The notes under the pieces: generated by a model
Databases searched by the model: none
What the model was told of the DNA's origin: nothing
What the model saw: the letters and a program-made list of their open reading frames with translations, nothing else
Part shown: in pieces, positions 8,814-17,215 of the stretch
Layout: each line of letters begins with the position of its first letter
Position numbering within the stretch: position 1 is the first letter of the stretch
Translations under genes and position numbers: made by a program
Source: Mojavia pulchra JT2-VF2
Lineage (GTDB): Bacteria > Cyanobacteriota > Cyanobacteriia > Cyanobacteriales > Nostocaceae
Length of the DNA: 64,000 bases
Direction: 5' to 3'
Assembly (NCBI GenBank): GCA_019359325.1
Contig: JAHHHN010000016.1
Span: forward strand, 62,001 to 126,000

Positions 8814-9911
8814 TCAACTATTTTCAACAGTTGATTCAGACTTGCCATTTACCACAGCTAATACTTTTTGCTCGTGATTATCTTTTTTATTTTCCTGCCA
8901 GTTGTTGAGTACATCCTCGACCAAAACTTCTTTAATCCAAGTCTGAAAGACAATTACTAATGGAACAGCGAGGAATACACCTAAAAACCCGAAAAAGCTG
9001 CCAAAAAAGACCACTGCTACTAAAGTAACTGCTGGCAAAAGAGATGCTTGGCTTTTCATGACTAAAGGCACTATAACTAAACTTTCAACCTGCTGAATAC
9101 CAAAGTACAAAGCTATAACAGCAGCGATTTTCCAAGGTTCTTCACTTAATGCTAGCAGTGCAGGCGGAATCACACTTAAGGTTGGCCCAACATTTGGGAT
9201 AAATTCTAATAATCCTGCCAAAATAGCATTAACTAATGGCAATGGTACTCCCAAAATCAACAGTCCAATATAGCTCAATGTTGCAATGACCAGCATAGTA
9301 AGGAGCGTACCTTTTATCCAGCCAGTCAACGAGACTGCACACTTATTTAGAATGTCATCAACTCGCCGACGATAAAAGGCAGGGAATAACATTATAAATC
9401 CCTGTCGATAGGGCGATGGATTGGCTAATAACATGATGGTAAGAGCTACAAAAAGCAGCAAACCTAAAATAATAGAAAGCGAGCTACTGACCAAGCTAAA
9501 AAAGTTGTTTATTAACCGATTTAACCAATCTTGTAAACCTTGAGTCAGATACCTAAGTCCGCGAATATTTTCTAAGAGTTGGTCAGGAATTACATTTTGT
9601 AACCAGTTGTTCCACGATCGCAACCGTTCTAGTCCTATAGGCATAATATTACCAAATTGTTGCAATTGCTCAACAAGACGCGGCACAATCAGTGCAAAAA
9701 AACCGACCAAAACGGCCAATAAAAGAATAACTGATATGGCAACTGCAATTCCTCGCTTGATACGAAATCTTTGAAAAAAGCTCACTAGTTGATTTAGGAC
9801 TGTAGCTAAAACTACCGCTGCAAATACCACCAAAAGTATTTGCCGAATTTGCCACAAAATGTAAAGAGATATCACAAGAGCGAGAAACCCGATTAATTGT
9901 CCGAATCGCAC
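8814..9911 (-). CDS. AI-2E-family (PerM-like) transporter
   Basis: 365 residues from a GTG start (complement of 9909-9911). About eight membrane helices: two at the N terminus, a polar segment of about 60 residues, then a cluster including LPLVNAILAGLLEFIPNVGPTLSVIPPALLAL. The motif EFIPNVGP and the C-terminal LAVPLVIVFQTWIKE are typical of the AI-2E/PerM family, whose substrates are diverse (autoinducer export, Na+/H+ exchange). The C-terminal tail is hydrophilic. The gene is convergent with htrA and shares its terminator hairpin. Confidence 0.85.
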   Translation of the reverse strand: MRFGQLIGFLALVISLYILWQIRQILLVVFAAVVLATVLNQLVSFFQRFRIKRGIAVAISVILLLAVLVGFFALIVPRLVEQLQQFGNIMPIGLERLRSWNNWLQNVIPDQLLENIRGLRYLTQGLQDWLNRLINNFFSLVSSSLSIILGLLLFVALTIMLLANPSPYRQGFIMLFPAFYRRRVDDILNKCAVSLTGWIKGTLLTMLVIATLSYIGLLILGVPLPLVNAILAGLLEFIPNVGPTLSVIPPALLALSEEPWKIAAVIALYFGIQQVESLVIVPLVMKSQASLLPAVTLVAVVFFGSFFGFLGVFLAVPLVIVFQTWIKEVLVEDVLNNWQENKKDNHEQKVLAVVNGKSESTVENS

Positions 9912-10113
9912 AATTTAGCCCCCATTTTTTTTGTTATTACCAGCTATTGTGCTGAGTTTAATTACTTCAAGTTAGCTGTATCGCTATATTTAAAAAGCCA
10001 CTAGAAGACTGATTTTTGAAGAGCAGCGATATATGCGCCTTCCGACAGAATTTAGGTATTTTCTTGAGAGAGTAATCTGATATGAGCAAACCTTGAAGAC
10101 TGTACTCATAAAA

Positions 10114-10275
10114 ATGCAAAAACCACGTCCCAGTAATATATTGATACGTGCTTTCGTATTGATTTTTGTCAGTTTAGCTATCTTCATGGTTGGCTCAATA
10201 TTCTTTAACATGAGTAGACAATTTAGAGAAAGCCCTGAAAATATTGAAGAGCCTGAACAGGGATTATTGAAGTAA
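10114..10275 (+). CDS. small single-pass membrane protein (53 aa), hypothetical
   Basis: From the ATG at 10114 the frame encodes 53 residues: a basic N terminus (MQKPRPSN), one strong hydrophobic helix (about 8-30) and a Glu-rich tail. A positive-inside N terminus with a single helix is a common microprotein design. No family is recognised and no strong ribosome-binding site is seen, so it may not be expressed. Confidence 0.35.
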   Translation: MQKPRPSNILIRAFVLIFVSLAIFMVGSIFFNMSRQFRESPENIEEPEQGLLK

Positions 10276-10335
10276 TACAGTAGGAACCTCAGCAACTAAG
10301 ACTTATCTAAGTAATAGGGTTGGGAAATTTGCATC

Positions 10336-10638
10336 ATGTATAAACCGATTAAGTTCATTTCTTGGGTATTGATAGGCATCCTATTGTTTTCGATGTCCGG
10401 CTTGCCTAGCTTGGCTAGAGATGTACCCCAATTTCCGCTTTCAGAACCTCAACAGTAGCAACCAACTGAACCAAAGCAGCCTGTAATAACATCTCCTAAT
10501 GCACCAGGATTAAGTAATCCCCAGGAATTTGAAGGCTTTGTAGACAAAATTATCAATGAAGAAATATGAACCTATCCCACTAATACCGGAGATATGATAA
10601 TTTGCTGTTGATGACGGAAAGTTGTATCAGGGTATGGC
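10336..10638 (+). pseudogene. decayed serine hydrolase (beta-lactamase-like) N-terminal fragment
   Basis: An ATG at 10336 opens a signal-peptide-like segment (MYKPIKFISWVLIGILLFSM) that runs to an in-frame TAG at 10456. The same frame continues with GLSNPQEFEGFVDKIINEE to a TGA at 10567. Beyond it, pieces readable with frameshifts (GEY-like Tyr-Pro, then DDGKLYQ and GYG) match the start of class-C beta-lactamase/PF00144 serine hydrolases (VVKDGKL...GYG). The homology then stops and an IS5-type transposase start overlaps the end. Nonsense codons, frameshifts and truncation make it a pseudogene. The family call is moderate. Confidence 0.5.
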
Positions 10639-10756
10639 TGGGCGATTTGAAGGATTAAGCGATCTAGAATGGAGACTGTTTGAAGATATATTCCCCAAAG
10701 AACCAGAAAAAACAGAGGTGTACACACATCTGTGTACTAAACCGAAATCATTGTAG
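10634..10756 (+). mobile_element. IS5-family transposase remnant (N-terminal 40 aa)
   Basis: ATG at 10634 begins MAGRFEGLSDLEWRLFEDIF followed by PKEPEK, the characteristic N terminus of cyanobacterial IS5-family (DUF4096-type) transposases. Homology ends after about 27 residues. The frame then runs through a small palindrome (10721-10738) to a stop. No catalytic DDE part remains within reach, so this is a transposition scar fused to the decayed hydrolase. Confidence 0.65.
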
Positions 10757-10795
10757 ATCCGTCATTATCCTCCGATAAATTGGAGGACTTTGAGG

Positions 10796-10833
10796 GATTT
10801 TAGCCCCCCTTGGAAAGGGGGGTTGGGGGGATC
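10796..10833. repeat. G/C-rich dispersed core (solo)
   Basis: The segment GCCCCCCTTGGAAAGGGGGG followed by TTGGGGGGATC is the same hairpin core found inside the longer elements at 11908, 19915, 36138 and 58550, but here without recognisable terminal repeats. Confidence 0.5.
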
Positions 10834-10955
10834 AAAAGCCTGTGGGACAACTCTCAAAGACTTGTGTGTACACGGTAGCTTGTAGGAGAGGGAGGCTGGA
10901 AGGGAGAGGTTTGCCGAACTCACGTCTGGTTAATAAAAAATGCTTGGTAAGTAAT

Positions 10956-11267
10956 ATGAAGTTAAATAATATAAAACACAATTTTTTTCCTATTATCAAG
11001 ATTATATCTTCAGTTCTCATAGCCAGTGCAATAGGATTGGAACTATGGAATATTTATGCAGCCATAAATAACATTAAAGTACCAAACAGCCTGAATCCAG
11101 TTTTCTGGATTGAGCGCATTGCTGTTGTGAGCCATTTAGTTGAGGCAGTTATAGCAGCTTTTTATGCGCCTTCAAAACAAAAGATGCCTCTACAATATGG
11201 TACTTATACTTTTTTTGTGGGTACAGTGGCTTTGTTAGAACTGTTTGGTAAAGAGGACAAACTGTAA
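10956..11267 (+). CDS. small membrane protein, DUF4499/TMEM254-like
   Basis: 103 residues from the ATG at 10956; the longer frame from 10842 covers repeat-derived DNA and is unlikely to be translated. Three hydrophobic helices (about 12-30, 48-66, 80-97) and a short charged C terminus. The pattern WIERIAVVSHLVEAVIAAFY resembles DUF4499/TMEM254-like proteins, which have no known activity. It ends 1 bp before the convergent hicB stop. Confidence 0.5.
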   Translation: MKLNNIKHNFFPIIKIISSVLIASAIGLELWNIYAAINNIKVPNSLNPVFWIERIAVVSHLVEAVIAAFYAPSKQKMPLQYGTYTFFVGTVALLELFGKEDKL

Positions 11268-11268
11268 A

Positions 11269-11481
11269 TTAAGCAGATTTCAAGCGTTGCTTAGGTTCAG
11301 GAATTGTACGCCCTAACTTTTGAGCAATCTCAATCCATTCTTGCATAATAATTTCTATATTTTGCAATGCTTCTTGATAGGTTTCGCCATCGGCAACACA
11401 TCCGGGTAAGTCTGGAACTTCGGCAATAAATGCTTCGTCTTCTTCGCTCCAGTAGAGAATTATTTCATAGCGAAGGTTCAT
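11269..11481 (-). CDS. hicB: HicB-family antitoxin
   Basis: 70 residues. MNLRYEIILYWSEEDEAFIA, EVPDLPGCVADGETYQEAL and NIEIIMQEWIE form the partial RNase-H-like HicB fold. It lacks an added helix-turn-helix domain, so it is a short HicB. It overlaps the end of the upstream hicA-like gene by 17 bp, so the pair is co-transcribed. HicB neutralises HicA by direct binding and usually represses the operon. Confidence 0.85.
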   Translation of the reverse strand: MNLRYEIILYWSEEDEAFIAEVPDLPGCVADGETYQEALQNIEIIMQEWIEIAQKLGRTIPEPKQRLKSA

Positions 11482-11731
11482 TTTTACTTCCTAGCTTATA
11501 TTTAAGAATCACTGCACGAACTAGTTTAACGTGATAGCCTTTGGCTTTTCCTTTCTTGTGTTCTAGGTTCAATATTTCCTCAACACCTTCTTTAGTAAAA
11601 ATATAGTGTCCACCACGAATCTGCTCATCAAAGCCTAGCCTGTATAACAGTTGCCAAAGTTGAGCAAAAGGAATGTCTGTATCAGAAGTTCCAGATAAAA
11701 TTTTAGCCAAGAGTTTGTCTTGCTGACTCAC
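11465..11731 (-). CDS. hicA: HicA-family mRNA interferase toxin
   Basis: 88 residues from a GTG. The C-terminal half has the double-stranded-RNA-binding-like HicA core with the conserved His in GGHYIFTKEG. The N-terminal 25 residues form an extra helix, so it is longer than the usual 60-residue HicA. HicA toxins cleave mRNA when unbound. Order is toxin then antitoxin, as usual for hicAB. The first start is weakly supported by a ribosome-binding site; an internal start is possible. Confidence 0.75.
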   Translation of the reverse strand: MSQQDKLLAKILSGTSDTDIPFAQLWQLLYRLGFDEQIRGGHYIFTKEGVEEILNLEHKKGKAKGYHVKLVRAVILKYKLGSKNEPSL

Positions 11732-11907
11732 GCTTTTACTTACTTATTAATATCGAAATATTTATATATTCTCATATTTTTGTAAGAGTTTGTTGCTGCT
11801 TGCATCTCCGTGTCTCCCCATCTTTGCGTCTTTCTTGCGCTACGGATTACTTAAAGGCACATTAGCTGATCTTGCACTAAGCCCGAACGACTATAAATCC
11901 CAGCTAA

Positions 11908-12114
11908 GAGGATGTTTTAAAAGTCTTATCGTCAGTAGTAAAAGGTTTCAGATCCCCCTAAATCCCCCTTGAAAAGGGGAGGCAGTGCGTTGCGGGGGTT
12001 CCCCCCGTTGTAGCAACTGCCGTGGACTTTAAGAAGTTTCCCCCCCCCTTTTTAAGGGGGGCTAGGGGGGATCAGCCAGTGCTTAATACAACAAACCACT
12101 TTTCAAACAACCTC
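11908..12114. mobile_element. MITE family A, copy 1
   Basis: 207-bp element with imperfect terminal inverted repeats (GAGGATGTTTTAAAAGT / ACTTTTCAAACAACCTC), flanked by TAA on both sides (11905-11907 and 12115-12117). The interior is a large hairpin of GGGGG/CCCCC blocks. There is no coding capacity. The GAG ends and 3-bp TWA target fit the IS1031-like group of the IS5 family as the likely mobilising transposase (inference). Confidence 0.85.
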
Positions 12115-12117
12115 TAA

Positions 12118-12529
12118 ACAAGCAAAGTCTACCTGTGTGGACTGCGAAAAATAATATGCCCCTTCATCTCCCTTATTTCCCAAATTTTTCTAGGTAAAAA
12201 AATTAAATGCTTCACACAGCTGATCTCTTTTTTTTGGGAAAACTATATGTGGTTGGACAGTTAACGGCAGCTATAAAGACTGAAATATCTAACTTCGCCG
12301 TTCATGGTGTGTAAGTTTCATATCTTGCACTAAGCGCCGTGACTATCAAATGGTGCGACTACATAAACGTAGTTTGCCTGTGCAGGCTAAGGAAAATTAG
12401 TGCCTTTAAAACCCGTTACTCACGACTTTGTACATATAGCCCTACCTATTTAAGGCAGGTAAAAAATGGGAACTAGTCTTAAATTCCAACAAAACAAGGT
12501 GCCAAATATTTTCAAATCGAGAAATTTCA
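12118..12529. other. intergenic region, no feature seen
   Basis: About 410 AT-rich bases between MITE copy A1 and the MFS gene. No open frame, hairpin or known element was recognised. It should contain the promoter of the MFS gene. Confidence 0.4.
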
Positions 12530-13843
12530 ATGTTACATAGTAATCAAGAAAATTTTAAAGAAGAAAAACTAAAATTTATTTTTTTTGAAGTTACACCTGC
12601 CCTAAAATCTACAAATTTTTCTTGTTTTGCTATTGGAGAAAGCGTATCTTTTTTTGGCTCTTGGATGATGCAAATTGCCTCAATATGGTTAGTTTATCAA
12701 TTAACCAACTCAGCTGTGTCAGTGGGTGTAATTGGTTTTGCAAATCAAGCTATGGGCTTGATTATTACACCTATAGCAGGAGTACTGCTTGATCGTTGGA
12801 ATTTGCGATTAGTACTATTAACTACTCAACTATTATTTATTTTGCTATCTTCTGCATTGACATTTTTAACTGTTAGCGATCGCATCACTGTTGAATGGAT
12901 TATTGTTATCGGTTTATTTCAGGGTATAGTAAAAGCTTTCGATTTACCAGCACGCCAGATTATTCTTCCCAGACTCATTGAAAAAAAAGCAGATTTTACC
13001 AGTGCAATGGCTGTTCATTTATTATTGATGAATACAGCTAAACTCTTCAGTCCTATGATTGGAGGCTTACTAATCGCTAAAGCTGGTGTAGCTCCATGCT
13101 TTTTAATAAATACTATTAGCTATTTACCCTTGGTGTCAGCCCTTTTAACTATTCAAATGAAGCCAATTATCGTTAATTCACTATCAAAAAAACTTCAAAT
13201 TTGGAAAAATCTAAAAGAAGGTTTTATGTATGTATATGATTTTTTGCCAATTAAATACGTTTTAATATTGCACATCTTAGTTTGTTTTATGGCAATGACT
13301 CATATAAATTTAATCCCCATTTTCGCAAAAGAAATTCTTAATGGTAACGCTGAAATTATGGGATTTTTGATGACAGCTTCAGCATTTGGTTCTATAATTG
13401 CCTGTCTTTTTCTTATTTTACAGAAAACAGTTATTAATCTCGAAAAAATTATAGCCATCTCTGCTGCAATGTTAGGTTTATCTTTAATACTCTTTTCTCG
13501 GTCAACAAAGTTAGAATTTTGCTTGGTACTCATGTTTTTCATAGGCATGAATAATAGTCTAACTTTTGCCACAATTAATAACTTTATACAATTAGTGATT
13601 ATCAATGAAGATAAAAGAAGTAGAGTAACTAGTATATTTAGTACAGGTTTTTTAGGAATACTACCTTTCGGTAATTTATTTTTTGGAGAGTTATCTAATG
13701 ATGTTGGTGTTGCTAATGCTTTATTATTTAGTGGAACTAGCTGTATTTTAGGAGCCTATTTTTTTGCTAAACAATTGCCCACTATAACAAAGTTAGTAAA
13801 GCCAATATACATACAAATGGGCTTAATTGCAGAAAAAGCATAA
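12530..13843 (+). CDS. MFS exporter (EntS/DUF894-type)
   Basis: 437 residues with about 12 membrane helices. After a 25-residue polar N terminus it has FAIGESVSFFGSWMMQIA and ITPIAGVLLDRWNLRLVLL, the loop 2-3 motif of MFS proteins of the enterobactin-exporter/DUF894 branch. Codon use is strongly AT-biased compared with neighbours, with many AAA and TTT runs, which may indicate transfer. It stands alone between two MITEs, without a biosynthetic partner that would suggest a substrate. Confidence 0.85.
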   Translation: MLHSNQENFKEEKLKFIFFEVTPALKSTNFSCFAIGESVSFFGSWMMQIASIWLVYQLTNSAVSVGVIGFANQAMGLIITPIAGVLLDRWNLRLVLLTTQLLFILLSSALTFLTVSDRITVEWIIVIGLFQGIVKAFDLPARQIILPRLIEKKADFTSAMAVHLLLMNTAKLFSPMIGGLLIAKAGVAPCFLINTISYLPLVSALLTIQMKPIIVNSLSKKLQIWKNLKEGFMYVYDFLPIKYVLILHILVCFMAMTHINLIPIFAKEILNGNAEIMGFLMTASAFGSIIACLFLILQKTVINLEKIIAISAAMLGLSLILFSRSTKLEFCLVLMFFIGMNNSLTFATINNFIQLVIINEDKRSRVTSIFSTGFLGILPFGNLFFGELSNDVGVANALLFSGTSCILGAYFFAKQLPTITKLVKPIYIQMGLIAEKA

Positions 13844-13881
13844 ATATTAAATTTGAATAAAAAACATAACTTTTACTTTGT

Positions 13882-13974
13882 CAGGACTTATGCAACAATA
13901 ATGTAATTTCGTCATTGCGACCGTAGGGAAGCAATCCCAAAGTCTTGATTCTCGTTGCGAGTGCGTAAGTCCTA
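13882..13974. mobile_element. MITE family B, copy 1
   Basis: 93-bp element with terminal inverted repeats YAGGACTTATGCA / GTGCGTAAGTCCT and 5-bp flanking repeats TTTGT (13877-13881, 13975-13979). The interior carries a CGTCATTGCGACCG motif. It is nearly identical, in inverse orientation, to the copy at 34363. Non-coding. Confidence 0.8.
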
Positions 13975-14079
13975 TTTGTAAAAAAGAGGAATGAGGGGAC
14001 AAGGAGAAAGAACTATGAATACATCTTGCCCCTTCCAATTTTCCCCTTTCCCCATCCTCCTTTAGCCGTAACGATATGG

Positions 14080-14505
14080 TTAGCCGCGATCGCTTGAGCT
14101 ACCGTTAACGTTAGTAATTGCAGTTTGGACAGGTTGAGTGGCAAGAACTGCTACAACTGGAGTAACCTGTGAAACAGATTTTTTACTCCGCCTTCGATTA
14201 GAGCCGCCAGCTTTGGAATACTCCATGCTGTTTCGGCCGTAGACAGTTGCGACTCCACCAAGCATTCGTTCAGACATTTCCGAGAGTGCTTTGTCCATCT
14301 GAGTTAGTGTCTTACGCGATTCCTCAATATTGGACAAAAGCGTGTTATGAGCTTCTAGGGTAGCACGGGTAGTATTGATTAGGCGGGTGTAGGCTTCAAT
14401 GCTTAATCCGTGCCCTAAATCCAGCTTCTCATTAATAGATTTAAGCAGGGCGAGACGACGTTGGGCTTTGTCCACAGCAGCAGAACCGCGAGTTTTTAGA
14501 GACAT
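14080..14505 (-). CDS. conserved cyanobacterial protein of unknown function, helical (paralog of 30893)
   Basis: 141 residues from the ATG at 14505, preceded by AGAGGA; a TTG 30 bp upstream is less likely. The protein is mostly helical, with a coiled-coil-like middle (LEAHNTLLSNIEESRKTLTQ) and the motif SERMLGGVATVYGRNSMEYS followed by AGGSNRRRSKKS. The same motif occurs in the gene at 30893 (SERMLLGVAFKYGKDSNEYM, AGGVRKSDRIRKS). The basic tail after the motif could contact nucleic acid. No function is known to me. Confidence 0.65.
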   Translation of the reverse strand: MSLKTRGSAAVDKAQRRLALLKSINEKLDLGHGLSIEAYTRLINTTRATLEAHNTLLSNIEESRKTLTQMDKALSEMSERMLGGVATVYGRNSMEYSKAGGSNRRRSKKSVSQVTPVVAVLATQPVQTAITNVNGSSSDRG

Positions 14506-14681
14506 GGGACATCCTCTTGAATCATTCTTTTTCAAGATAGTGCTGCGTCCTTCTGCCTGAGATGAGTAGTTTTGTGGATTTATTTGATCAAAGGTTCAAC
14601 GCCATAATTGGGAGTTTGTCTGTGGTTTTACTCATCTATTTATATCAATTTATTGTTTCGGCATGAACGCAATCAGCAACA

Positions 14682-14878
14682 CTGATCGCCGAAATAGTAT
14701 TTGCGATCTCCGAAACAGTATTTGCGATCTCCGAAACAGTATTTGCGATCGCCAAAATAGTATTTGCGATCGCCAAAATAGTATTTGCGATCGCCAAAAT
14801 AGTATTTGCGCTCTCCGAAACAGTATTTGCGATCGCCGAAATAGTATTTGCGATCGCCGAAATAGTAATTGCGATCGC
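14682..14878. repeat. 21-bp minisatellite containing HIP1 sites
   Basis: Nine tandem 21-bp units plus a partial one, consensus GCGATCGCCGAAATAGTATT plus T. Units vary between GATCGCC and GATCTCC and between GAAAC and CAAAA or GAAAT. Most units contain or nearly contain GCGATCGC (HIP1). As the unit is divisible by three it stays open as a heptapeptide repeat (NSICDRR), but composition and lack of a ribosome-binding site argue against translation. Confidence 0.9.
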
Positions 14879-14882
14879 TCTC

Positions 14883-14948
14883 CCCTACTCCCTGCTCCCT
14901 GCTCTCCTGCGGCCTTAATGATAAGTCTTTAACCGAACATGATGTAAC
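14883..14948. repeat. MITE family D, partial copy
   Basis: About 65 bp matching one half of the elements at 21563, 22725 and 31315: a GCTCCCTGC tract, CGGCCTTAATGATAAGTCTT and a terminal GAACATGATGT. The other half is missing. It abuts the truncated flavoprotein gene. Confidence 0.65.
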
Positions 14949-14954
14949 AGCTTA

Positions 14955-15176
14955 TTAACTAACTGCAATTATTCGTGGTGCGATTGCCTCTAAAAAATTT
15001 AAACCATTAGGAGTTAGTCCTAAACCAGTACCAGCCGGACGGAAATCTTGAACTTTTTCGTAAACTTGCACATTTAAGTCAAAATTCGAGAGTGTAATTG
15101 CCGCAGCTAATTTCCCAGGGAGAGCACCAATAATAGCAACTTTTTCTACCATAGCTCTCAATGATTTTTTACTCAT
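14955..15176 (-). pseudogene. truncated FAD-dependent monooxygenase (N-terminal 73 codons)
   Basis: The frame starts MSKKSLRAMVEKVAIIGALP and continues with the Rossmann-type beta-alpha-beta of PHBH-like FAD monooxygenases, ending RPAGTGLGLTPNGLNFLEAI, a motif that lies near residue 60 in full proteins of about 400 residues. The dinucleotide motif GxGxxG is altered to GALPG, and the protein stops at 73 residues where the partial MITE D lies. Both point to an inactive remnant. Confidence 0.7.
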
Positions 15177-15256
15177 AGTTTTTTCAGGAGTATAATTATC
15201 TTAAATATGTTTATGACGCTAGCTATAAATGCTGTAAAAATGCTGTAAAAAATCAG

Positions 15257-15386
15257 ATATAGGACTCATATTTGATTTTTGAACAAAATTCAGTACACCT
15301 TTATTCCTTCTTCCCAGTCCCCAGTCCCCAATCCCCAGTCCCTTACCTCTACGAGTGATTCAGAAATCAAATCGGATTGCTATATA
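15257..15386. repeat. MITE-like element, family E, copy 1
   Basis: Imperfect terminal inverted repeats: ATATAGGACTCATATTTGAT / ATCAAATCGGATTGCTATAT, each with an internal TTTTTGAA / TTCAGAAA extension. The interior is a pyrimidine-rich CCCAGTCCCCAGTCCCC tract. A related copy lies at 21425. Non-coding. Confidence 0.6.
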
Positions 15387-15485
15387 TAACAAATAAGAAT
15401 TAGAAATAATAACTGCTGTAGCTTGTAATCAGGTGAGGGCACAAGTCGCATCTGATTACTCCCCTTGTCCCCTATCCTCTTTTTA

Positions 15486-15791
15486 ATGACAAATTCGCAA
15501 AATTTCCAAAAATTAGTAGCACTTGCAAATGAACACGGGATTAATTGCCATCCAGCAATAGAAGACTGTTTAATCGCATCTTTACCTGGACACGATAATT
15601 TTTTATTAGCTTTTACTTGGTCTGGATCGATTCAAGGAGAACCGCTAGAGCATGAATTAATAGCAATTAGTGTACAGGATATAGATAAAGGAGTTACCGT
15701 TGCGGCTTGGCAAATTCCTAGCTATTTATTCGGCAGTGTTTTAAGACAGGCGCAGATGCTTGTAGCTGCTCATATAAATTTTATTGATTAA
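15486..15791 (+). CDS. hypothetical protein (101 aa)
   Basis: From the ATG at 15486 the frame encodes 101 residues (MTNSQNFQKLVALANEHGIN and so on) with alternating helix and strand character and no membrane segment; the upstream TTG at 15465 lies in repeat DNA. The regular codon pattern supports coding. I do not recognise the family; cyanobacterial small cytosolic proteins of this kind are common. It stands alone. Confidence 0.5.
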   Translation: MTNSQNFQKLVALANEHGINCHPAIEDCLIASLPGHDNFLLAFTWSGSIQGEPLEHELIAISVQDIDKGVTVAAWQIPSYLFGSVLRQAQMLVAAHINFID

Positions 15792-16106
15792 TCGCAAGCT
15801 ATAGCACAAACAGCTAAAATTCCTTACAGGTTTGGATATTTTTATTCCATATATGAACGATATAGCAGTCCGATTTAATTCCTGTTCGCGCAGCGTGGCG
15901 TAGCCATATTTACTTGCGTGGGCGGATATCTCCTAGTTCAAGTTGAATTTAATTAGAATTTAAAATTATCTTAACCAAATGTTGATATGTAAATATAAAT
16001 ATTTGCTATTTTTAATCTAAATTTGTAAGTGTATGTCTATAGATAGATACTATTTTCTGTTAATAATTTTACATTTGTAAAGAAATGTAAAAAAGATTTG
16101 AAACAC

Positions 16107-16508
16107 ATGGCTGACATTGTTGATACTGCTGTAAATGCTGGCTCTTTTAACACTTTAGTTGCAGCAGTAAAAGCTGCTGGTTTAGTCGATACCCTCAAAG
16201 GTGCTGGCCCGTTTACCGTTTTTGCACCTACTGATGATGCATTTGCTAAACTTCCAGAAGGTACAGTGGATGCCTTGCTCCAGGATATTCCTAAACTGAA
16301 AAAAATCCTAACTTATCATGTTGTTTCAGGTAAGGTTCTAGCAGCTGATGTTGTTAAGCTGAAGTCAGCTACAACTGTAGAAGGAACAGACGTAAAAATT
16401 GATGCTTCTAATGGTGTCAAGATAAATGATGCTACTGTTGCAACACCAGATGTTGATGCTGATAACGGTGTTATTCACGTCATTGATACAGTATTGATTC
16501 CTGCATAA
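16107..16508 (+). CDS. fasciclin (FAS1) domain protein
   Basis: 133 residues from the ATG at 16107. The whole protein is one FAS1 domain with both conserved boxes: H1 ([17 protein letters not shown]) and H2 ([16 protein letters not shown]), plus the YHVVSGKV element. No signal peptide is present, so it is either cytosolic or exported by an unusual route. FAS1 domains mediate adhesion in eukaryotes and are linked to stress or extracellular matrix in bacteria. A strong terminator follows, so it is probably monocistronic. Confidence 0.9.
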   Translation: MADIVDTAVNAGSFNTLVAAVKAAGLVDTLKGAGPFTVFAPTDDAFAKLPEGTVDALLQDIPKLKKILTYHVVSGKVLAADVVKLKSATTVEGTDVKIDASNGVKINDATVATPDVDADNGVIHVIDTVLIPA

Positions 16509-16532
16509 ATAAGTGTTTACATAGAGAACACA

Positions 16533-16572
16533 TTTTTGGGGCAGCGATGAACTACAGTCGCTGCCCCAAAAA
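16533..16572 (+). terminator. Rho-independent terminator of the FAS1 gene
   Basis: A perfect 15-bp stem (TTTTTGGGGCAGCGA / TCGCTGCCCCAAAAA) with a 10-base loop, 25 bp after the FAS1 stop codon. Being flanked by T and A runs, it can work in both directions. Confidence 0.85.
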
Positions 16573-16748
16573 TTTCTAAACTCCAGTTATCTAATCAGGG
16601 CGAACGCATCTTAATTTCCTGCCTAAATGCGATGGGATATTTTTTTACTTGGAAGCCCCTTATCTCCCCAAATCCTTAGTTCGCCCAGATGCTAATTACA
16701 AATGCTACACTGATAGTTTCAGTATTTTGTGAAACAGTAGCATCTCAA

Positions 16749-17129
16749 ATGACAAACTATTTTTTAGCAGAAGACTTTAGAGTATATGTTAGTACCGAAG
16801 GGGGTGTTGTCAACTGGGCAGCGCCTGGATATACAGAGAGAATTTTGCCCACCGTTAACAAGTACATGAACAGAGATGGCGGTTACATTGCTTGTTATTC
16901 TCGCAATCAAAAAGGAAGTATTTATTCTGTTGGCAGTGGAATTTATGTAATGGGTCAAATTCGATTACAAGGCCGATACATCGGGCGGATATTTCACCCC
17001 AAGGGTTATGAGGATAAAGATATTAGTGCCGCTATTGAGTTCAAAACCCTTTGCAATCAAACATTTCCTGCTGCACGCAATGGCGGCTGGGCTGGTGGCG
17101 ATACTGGCGGTTGGTTCGGAATCGAGTAA
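16749..17129 (+). CDS. hypothetical protein with Gly/Trp-rich tail
   Basis: 126 residues from the ATG at 16749 (MTNYFLAEDFRVYVSTEGGV); the frame is open from 16689 but the upstream part is less convincing. The predicted content is mainly beta strand, with aromatic residues and a tail ending NGGWAGGDTGGWFGIE. Cytosolic by lack of a signal. It resembles small conserved cyanobacterial proteins, but I cannot name the family. It lies about 65 bp before a putative short RNA. Confidence 0.5.
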   Translation: MTNYFLAEDFRVYVSTEGGVVNWAAPGYTERILPTVNKYMNRDGGYIACYSRNQKGSIYSVGSGIYVMGQIRLQGRYIGRIFHPKGYEDKDISAAIEFKTLCNQTFPAARNGGWAGGDTGGWFGIE

Positions 17130-17198
17130 TATTGTTTTTAATTTTCCGGAATTGCTAAGTCCACTGTGGTAGTAACACAAAGACAAAGCAAATATAAC

Positions 17199-17214
17199 TA
17201 ACTTCTATAAGTAA
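17199..17214 (+). promoter_or_regulatory. shared promoter-like block of putative RNA A
   Basis: The 16-mer TAACTTCTATAAGTAA is identical to 24548-24563. It contains TATAAG, a good -10 element, placed 8-10 bases before the hairpin of the putative RNA. Identity of exactly this block between two otherwise different loci supports a regulatory role. Confidence 0.5.
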
Positions 17215-17215
17215 C

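Noticed and set aside
11790-11972. 60-codon frame containing LRYGLLKGTLADLALSPNDY
   Set aside because: Runs into MITE A copy 1 and has no start signal; might be a gene scrap, but I cannot name a family.
14663-14932. 89-codon frame encoding NSICDRR-type heptapeptide repeats
   Set aside because: It is the translation of a 21-bp minisatellite; the unit length alone keeps the frame open and no ribosome-binding site is present.
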